From the NCBI GenBank assembly GCA_964577275.1, contig CAZNYR010000121.1, positions 1 to 10,278 of the forward strand: a stretch of 10,278 nt of DNA. Reading direction: 5' to 3'. The notes beneath the pieces are model-generated. The model was not told the DNA's origin. It worked only from the letters and a program-made list of their open reading frames with translations, and made no database searches. Source of the DNA: UBA2561 sp964577275 (lineage in GTDB: Bacteria > Bacteroidota > Bacteroidia > Cytophagales > Thermoflexibacteraceae). Of this stretch, positions 6,802 through 10,278 are shown in pieces; position 1 is the first letter of the stretch; each line of letters starts with the position of its first letter. The position numbers and the translations under genes are program-made.

Positions 6802-8097
6802 ATGGCTTACAAATTTGAAACCTTGCAATTACACGCTGGTTATGAGGAAGTTGAGGCATCTACGATGTCGCGCGCTGTACCGATTTATCAGACCACCTCG
6901 TACAATTTTAAGAATGCCGAACACGGAGCAAATCTATTTGCGCTCAAAGAATTTGGAAATATTTATACCCGAATTATGAATCCGACCACGGATGTATTTG
7001 AAAAACGCCTTGCAGCCTTAGAAGGAGGCGTGATGGCATTGGGGGTTGCTTCGGGGCAGGCGGCACAATTTTTAGCATTGAATAATGTGTTGCAAGCGGG
7101 TGATAATTTTGTGAGTAGCCCGTATTTGTATGGTGGCACTTACAATCAGTTTAAGGTGGCTTTCAAGCGGTTAGGCATCGAAGTTCGGTTTGCGGATAGC
7201 GATAAGGCGGAGGATTTGGCGCAACATATTGACCAAAATACCAAAGCAATTTATGTAGAAACCATCGGCAATGGCGAATTTAGTGTGGCGGATTTTGAGT
7301 ATATTGTTCAACTATCTCAAAATCAGGATATTCCGCTTTTTGTGGATAATACGTTTGGAGCGGGAGGTTTTTTGGCGCAACCTATCAAACATGGTGCCAA
7401 TGTCGTAACGGCATCGGCGACTAAATGGATTGGCGGACATGGCACGAGCATCGGGGGCGTGATTGTGGATGGCGGCAATTATAATTGGGGCAACGGCAAA
7501 TATCCACAGTTTTCCGAGCCTTCGGAAGGGTATCACGGACTGAATTTCTGGGAAGTTTTTGGGGCGGATAGTCCGTTCGGAAATATTGCCTTTGCGATTC
7601 GGGCGAGAGTCGAGGGTTTGCGTGATTTTGGCTCAGCTTTGAGTCCGTTTAATTCGTTTTTATTGCTTCAGGGACTGGAAACGCTCTCATTACGAGTAGA
7701 ACGAACCGTACAAAATGCCTTAGAATTAGCCGCTTGGCTCGAAAATCATCCGCAAGTCGAAAAGGTAAATTATCCGGGTCTGGAAAGTAGTCCATATCAC
7801 GAATTGGCGAAAAAATACCTTACTAATGGCTTCGGTGGCGTGATGACTTTTACGCTCAAAGGCGGACAAGCACACGCCGAAAAATTTGTGAATAGCCTCA
7901 AATTAATTAGTCATCTGGCAAATGTAGGCGATGCCAAAACCTTGATTATTCATCCTGCCTCCACAACGCACCAACAACTAAGCGCAGAAGAACAACTCTC
8001 GGCAGGAATTGAGCCATCAAAATTGCGCTTATCCGTTGGTATTGAGCATATTGACGACCTCAAAGCAGACTTAACACAGGCTTTTGAGCAGATTTAA
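6802..8097 (+). CDS. metY: O-acetylhomoserine sulfhydrylase (aminocarboxypropyltransferase)
   Basis: A 431-residue Cys/Met-metabolism PLP enzyme of the length typical for MetY. It replaces the acetyl group of O-acetylhomoserine with sulfide to make homocysteine (direct sulfhydrylation), in the cytoplasm. The PLP lysine is K208 in TASATKWIGGHG, and D182 in VDNTF contacts the pyridine nitrogen. Y55 and R57 in YTRIMNPT contact the PLP phosphate of the partner subunit. Y110 in YLYGGTY stacks on the cofactor. R409 in KLRLSVGIEH binds the substrate carboxylate. The insert NWGNGKYPQFSEPSEGYHG (about 228-246) is characteristic of MetY and absent from the shorter MetB/MetC, which supports the sulfhydrylase call. 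It appears to be a single-gene transcription unit with its own promoter and a strong hairpin after the stop. Confidence 0.94.
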   Translation: MAYKFETLQLHAGYEEVEASTMSRAVPIYQTTSYNFKNAEHGANLFALKEFGNIYTRIMNPTTDVFEKRLAALEGGVMALGVASGQAAQFLALNNVLQAGDNFVSSPYLYGGTYNQFKVAFKRLGIEVRFADSDKAEDLAQHIDQNTKAIYVETIGNGEFSVADFEYIVQLSQNQDIPLFVDNTFGAGGFLAQPIKHGANVVTASATKWIGGHGTSIGGVIVDGGNYNWGNGKYPQFSEPSEGYHGLNFWEVFGADSPFGNIAFAIRARVEGLRDFGSALSPFNSFLLLQGLETLSLRVERTVQNALELAAWLENHPQVEKVNYPGLESSPYHELAKKYLTNGFGGVMTFTLKGGQAHAEKFVNSLKLISHLANVGDAKTLIIHPASTTHQQLSAEEQLSAGIEPSKLRLSVGIEHIDDLKADLTQAFEQI

Positions 8098-8110
8098 AAA
8101 AATGTTATTT

Positions 8111-8147
8111 CGACCTTCATCGCATTTTTGAAATGCTGTGAAGGTTG
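8111..8147 (+). terminator. Long hairpin after metY
   Basis: CGACCTTCA (8111-8119) pairs with TGAAGGTTG (8139-8147), including one G-T pair. GCATTT (8122-8127) pairs with AAATGC (8131-8136) around a TTG loop. A 2-by-2 internal loop, partly closable by a G-T pair, separates the stems. It starts 14 nt after the metY stop and is probably its terminator, although no T-run follows on the plus strand. Confidence 0.65.
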
Positions 8148-8200
8148 ATTCCAAAAAAATCCCGATAAGTCAATTTTGCAGATTTAACTCAAAAAACACA

Positions 8201-8662
8201 ATGGATTTTTTACCGATTCTGGCATTTCCAGTATGCCTTATACTTTTGATACTTTATCTGAAAGCACGCTACACCTGGCGAAAAAGTCAGAAAATTTTGC
8301 CTCAATACAGCAATGCTACCGTATTTTTGGCGAAAGTAGGCACGACCAAAACCTATTTTGAGGTCAAACAACTCGTTGGGTTTCGGACAAAATGCCGCTT
8401 ATTGATGGACAACGAAACGCTGGTCATTGTGCCAGATAAAATGAAATGGCGATTGGGACATACCGAACTGCCGTTGGTCATTCGTAAGACCGAAAATGTA
8501 ACAAAACTCAACATGAGCAGTTGGAACATGATAACGCTCAAAATAAAAGGACAAGACTGGAGTCGTTATACGCTCGAAATTTTTATTGAGCCACTGGATA
8601 AATCCGAAAAAAAAATGATTTATGAGCATCTGAAATCATTTCAAAATCCTGAAAATCAATAA
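8201..8662 (+). CDS. Small membrane-anchored protein of unknown function
   Basis: A 153-residue protein that I do not recognise. One hydrophobic segment near the N-terminus (FLPILAFPVCLILLILYL, about 3-20) is followed by basic KARYTWRK, which predicts a single-pass anchor with the body in the cytoplasm. The remaining 130 residues alternate short strands (LLMDNETLVIVPDK, ELPLVIRKTENV, MITLKIKG, YTLEIFIEP) and end in a helix (KSEKKMIYEHLKSF). This order resembles a PH-like fold, which is an inference from pattern only. An upstream in-frame GTG at 8138 lies inside the metY terminator hairpin and would put a polar 21-residue leader before the anchor, so the ATG at 8201 is preferred. The gene converges with the minus-strand gene at 8675, leaving 12 nt between their stops. 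Confidence 0.65.
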   Translation: MDFLPILAFPVCLILLILYLKARYTWRKSQKILPQYSNATVFLAKVGTTKTYFEVKQLVGFRTKCRLLMDNETLVIVPDKMKWRLGHTELPLVIRKTENVTKLNMSSWNMITLKIKGQDWSRYTLEIFIEPLDKSEKKMIYEHLKSFQNPENQ

Positions 8663-8686
8663 CTTAAAAATTATTTAGGTTTTAAG
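8663..8686. terminator. A/T-rich inverted repeat between convergent genes
   Basis: CTTAAAA (8663-8669) and TTTTAAG (8680-8686) form a 7-bp inverted repeat with a 10-nt loop. It covers the 12-nt gap between two convergent stop codons and slightly enters the minus-strand gene. Placement suggests a shared bidirectional terminator, but the stem is weak. Confidence 0.3.
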
Positions 8687-9097
8687 ATTAATTATTTTTT
8701 GTTGAATTTCTACTATTTTTCTGGCTCTTTCAAAACTATATATTTGCGGATTTGCCTGATTCAAATACTCCAAAATCAAGAAGGCTTTTTTGAAACGGTC
8801 GTGGGCTTTTTCGGTATCACGAATGAGCTGAAAAATCTCGCCTTCCTCAACCAACAAATCGGCTAATACCTTGAGTTGTGGCTCTTGCAAATTCCTATTT
8901 TCCAGAAGCCAGTTTAGCAATTCTTGCCCATTTTTTTGATTCAGAGAAGCGGTTTCCAACTGAAAAAACCCAGAATAGCAACGCTCAATCAGTTCTTGGG
9001 CTTGGTCAAATTTTTTGGCTTTTCGCAAGTTCAATAGTTTCGCAATGACGGCACCCGCCTCCTCAATTAATCGTAAAATGTAATCTTGTCGAATCAT
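8675..9097 (-). CDS. Small all-helical protein of unknown function downstream of rpn
   Basis: A 140-residue soluble protein with no signal peptide or membrane segment. The sequence is almost entirely amphipathic helix: MIRQDYILRLIEEAGAVIAK at the start, KKFDQAQELIERCYSGFFQ in the middle, and an EKAHDRFKKAFLILEYLNQANP stretch that resembles a tetratricopeptide-type helix pair. The N-terminal pattern (QDYxLRxIEE) recalls small helical proteins of the DUF6483 type, an uncertain recollection. It starts 14 nt after the stop of the complete Rpn nuclease gene on the same strand and so probably shares its transcript. It could be a partner or regulator of the nuclease or an unrelated passenger. Confidence 0.65.
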   Translation of the reverse strand: MIRQDYILRLIEEAGAVIAKLLNLRKAKKFDQAQELIERCYSGFFQLETASLNQKNGQELLNWLLENRNLQEPQLKVLADLLVEEGEIFQLIRDTEKAHDRFKKAFLILEYLNQANPQIYSFERARKIVEIQQKIINLKT

Positions 9098-9111
9098 GGT
9101 AATTTGTGTAT

Positions 9112-9264
9112 CTATTTTTCATGACGCAGTTCCTCAATTTGTTCAATGGTTAAGCCTGTATATTTTGCGATGTCTTCATTTGAAAGCGGACTTTGCAGAA
9201 GATTTTTAGCAATTTCAAGTGTATTTTCTCGCTTGGCGTACAATTCGGTCTTTGCCAAAGTCAC
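9112..9264 (-). CDS. Candidate gene-within-gene: C-terminal Rpn fragment (RpnS-like), copy 1
   Basis: Inside the Rpn gene and in the same frame, GTG at 9264 (codon 222, context KVTLAK) is preceded by AAGGAGG at 9279-9273 with an 8-nt spacer. Translation from it would give a 50-residue protein beginning MTLAKTELYAKRENTLEIAK and ending ELRHEK, i.e. the variable C-terminal domain alone. Published work on enteric Rpn proteins shows that such internally started fragments (RpnS) bind and neutralise the full-length nuclease. The caveat is that Bacteroidota ribosomes make little use of Shine-Dalgarno sequences, and AAG GAG GCA is an ordinary way to encode KEA. The same signal is present in copy 2. 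Confidence 0.45.
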   Translation of the reverse strand: MTLAKTELYAKRENTLEIAKNLLQSPLSNEDIAKYTGLTIEQIEELRHEK

Positions 9265-9927
9265 TTTTGCTGCCTCCTTATTTTTGGCTTTTGTCCGCTC
9301 TTCAGGACTTAAATTTTCAAAACTTATCAATTCTATCGCCTTTCTAATGCCTTCATTTTCAGTATTTAATACAGGTCTTTCAGGACTGTGAATCGATTGA
9401 TAAATCAAATCTAACCAATCTCGTATCGCTTTCGGCGTTTCAGAATTGGGATGATTCGGATTCAAACAAACAAATTGATGCCCGTATAATTCTCGGATTT
9501 CGCCCTGCAAGGTTTGTGGATTTAAATCAAGCAATAAAACTTCATCAAGAATTGCCTTGCCATTTTTTTCGAGAATTTTGTACCGAGCAGTCAATAACAC
9601 TATCACATAAACCGTCCGTTCGATGTCATATTCCTTGCTGTTTTTTTGTTGTTCCGCAATCAACATCAAAAAATAATGCAAAAATCTATCAAAATGATGG
9701 TCATACTCCAAACGTTGAATTTCTATGCAAACACGTTTATCCACACTTTCCGCAAAAATATCCAACTCAAAATCAACATAACCAATTCTTGGCGTAAACT
9801 TCTTTTCCGTTTCTATTTTATCAATCTCGACCTCAATACCCAAAATATCACGCACAAAAAACTTAAAAACCGTTTTATCCGTAAACGCTTTCTTGAAAAT
9901 TACTTCATTATCTAAATTGCCCAGCAT
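9112..9927 (-). CDS. Rpn-family PD-(D/E)XK nuclease (recombination-promoting nuclease / putative transposase), copy 1
   Basis: A complete 271-residue Rpn-type protein (PDDEXK_2 family). The N-terminus NEVIFKKAFTDKTVFKFFVRDILG (about 7-30) is the family's opening helix pair. The nuclease core is visible as D56 in DFELDIFAE and E69-x-Q71 in VCIEIQR, the D...ExQ variant of PD-(D/E)XK, followed by DHHFDRFLHYF (about 76-86). Residues 180-235 are charged and helical, and the C-terminus IAKYTGLTIEQIEELRHEK resembles a helix-turn-helix. Family members cleave DNA and promote RecA-independent recombination; several have been reported as anti-phage toxins controlled by their own C-terminal fragment. ATG at 9927 is used. 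A second copy ends 16 nt upstream and a helical protein follows 14 nt downstream, all on one strand. A 43-nt block in the C-terminal domain differs from copy 2 while both flanks are identical. Confidence 0.88.
   Translation of the reverse strand: MLGNLDNEVIFKKAFTDKTVFKFFVRDILGIEVEIDKIETEKKFTPRIGYVDFELDIFAESVDKRVCIEIQRLEYDHHFDRFLHYFLMLIAEQQKNSKEYDIERTVYVIVLLTARYKILEKNGKAILDEVLLLDLNPQTLQGEIRELYGHQFVCLNPNHPNSETPKAIRDWLDLIYQSIHSPERPVLNTENEGIRKAIELISFENLSPEERTKAKNKEAAKVTLAKTELYAKRENTLEIAKNLLQSPLSNEDIAKYTGLTIEQIEELRHEK
9115..9437. repeat. Direct repeat, unit 1 (3' portion of rpn copy 1)
   Basis: By reading the bases side by side, 9115-9159 is identical to 9956-10000 (45 bp) and 9203-9437 is identical to 10044-10278 (235 bp, up to the window edge), at a constant offset of 841 bp. 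The 43 bp between these blocks (9160-9202) are strongly diverged. Identity at synonymous positions indicates a recent duplication or ongoing gene conversion. Confidence 0.93.
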
Positions 9928-9943
9928 AGTTTTGTTTGATTAA

Positions 9944-10105
9944 TCAGTGTTCGTCTTTTTCATGACGCAGTTCCTCAATTTGTTCAATGGTTAAGCCTGT
10001 CAAATCAGCAATCGTTTCATTATCAAATCCTTTTATGATTGCTTTTTTAGCAATTTCAAGTGTATTTTCTCGCTTGGCGTACAATTCGGTCTTTGCCAAA
10101 GTCAC
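9944..10105 (-). CDS. Candidate gene-within-gene: C-terminal Rpn fragment (RpnS-like), copy 2
   Basis: The same in-frame signal as in copy 1: AAGGAGG at 10120-10114, an 8-nt spacer, and GTG at 10105. The product would have 53 residues, starting MTLAKTELYAKRENTLEIAK and ending RHEKDEH, and carries this copy's own version of the variable cassette. If both fragments are made they would form a pair of related but distinct small proteins, each perhaps matched to its own full-length nuclease. Confidence 0.42.
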   Translation of the reverse strand: MTLAKTELYAKRENTLEIAKKAIIKGFDNETIADLTGLTIEQIEELRHEKDEH

Positions 10106-10278
10106 TTTTGCTGCCTCCTTATTTTTGGCTTTTGTCCGCTCTTCAGGACTTAAATTTTCAAAACTTATCAATTCTATCGCCTTTCTAATGCCTTCATTTT
10201 CAGTATTTAATACAGGTCTTTCAGGACTGTGAATCGATTGATAAATCAAATCTAACCAATCTCGTATCGCTTTCGGCG
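9944..10278 (-). CDS. Rpn-family PD-(D/E)XK nuclease, copy 2, C-terminal part (runs off right edge)
   Basis: The minus strand is open from the right edge to a TGA at 9944 and encodes 110 residues starting PKAIRDWLDLIYQ. It matches residues 165 to the end of copy 1 without a gap. All residues up to TLEIAK are identical. The cassette then reads KAIIKGFDNETIADLTG in place of NLLQSPLSNEDIAKYTG, and the shared end TIEQIEELRHEK is extended by DEH. The nuclease core lies outside the window, so I cannot say whether it is intact or whether this is only a 3' remnant. The first visible start-like codon is TTG at 10249, but the frame is open beyond it and the alignment shows the gene continues. It lies 16 nt upstream of copy 1, in the same direction. 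Confidence 0.85.
   Translation of the reverse strand, partial: PKAIRDWLDLIYQSIHSPERPVLNTENEGIRKAIELISFENLSPEERTKAKNKEAAKVTLAKTELYAKRENTLEIAKKAIIKGFDNETIADLTGLTIEQIEELRHEKDEH
9956..10278. repeat. Direct repeat, unit 2 (3' portion of rpn copy 2)
   Basis: This is the partner of the unit at 9115-9437. The diverged segment here is 10001-10043, equal in length (43 bp) to that of unit 1, so the frame and domain length are kept. The repeat is cut by the window edge and probably extends further into the nuclease domain. Confidence 0.93.

Noticed and set aside
8138..8200. GTG start giving a 174-residue version of the protein at 8201-8662.
   Set aside because: The GTG falls in the 3' arm of the metY terminator hairpin and would add a polar leader in front of a typical membrane anchor.
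9146..9391. Plus-strand 81-residue open frames, present identically in both repeats (also 9987-10232).
   Set aside because: They are antisense to the Rpn genes and are repeated only because the DNA is duplicated.
9112..10278. Insertion sequence with terminal inverted repeats around the Rpn genes, as the label 'putative transposase' might suggest.
   Set aside because: No terminal inverted repeats or target-site duplications are visible around copy 1; Rpn proteins are nucleases and the similarity here is a tandem direct repeat. Copy 2 is cut by the edge, so its outer boundary cannot be judged.

Overview
The window looks like chromosomal DNA of a member of the Bacteroidota, probably a Cytophagales-like lineage. 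It is A+T-rich, and its start codons are preceded by A/T-rich leaders rather than Shine-Dalgarno sequences. Candidate -7 boxes of the Bacteroidota form TAnnTTTG lie upstream of two genes. The gene set is also typical of the phylum: an MtaB-like methylthiotransferase, SurE, a single-domain response regulator, a secreted WG-repeat protein, a Bacteroidota-type phytoene synthase and MetY. The lineage is inferred from these traits, not from a database search.

Left part (1-2753, all minus strand, transcribed right to left): a lone response-regulator receiver protein, a FemAB/GNAT-like acyltransferase, surE, and the 5' part of mtaB running off the left edge. Start positions matter here. SurE is best started at 1192, which removes a 48-residue extension overlapping the acyltransferase gene; the acyltransferase appears to use TTG. 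Positions 2754-3034 form a divergent intergenic region with a palindrome and two stacked hairpins, the second followed by a T-run.

Middle (3035-8662, plus strand): a secreted protein of eight WG-type repeats, interrupted by a 10-N assembly gap that breaks the frame only on paper; a 409-nt intergenic region ending in a possible operator/promoter; crtB with a geranylgeranyl-reductase-like FAD oxidoreductase (a two-gene isoprenoid/pigment unit without crtI nearby); metY for sulfur assimilation into homocysteine; and a small protein of unknown function with one membrane anchor.

Right part (8675-10278, minus strand): a compact run of genes entering from the right edge. It contains the 3' end of one Rpn-type PD-(D/E)XK nuclease gene, a second complete Rpn gene 16 nt downstream, and a small helical protein 14 nt further on. 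The two Rpn genes are identical over long blocks but differ sharply in a 43-nt cassette in the C-terminal domain. Both also contain, in frame, an AAGGAGG motif 8 nt before a GTG that would start a separate 50- or 53-residue C-terminal protein. This matches the published gene-within-gene toxin-antitoxin arrangement of Rpn anti-phage systems and is the most interesting signal in the window.
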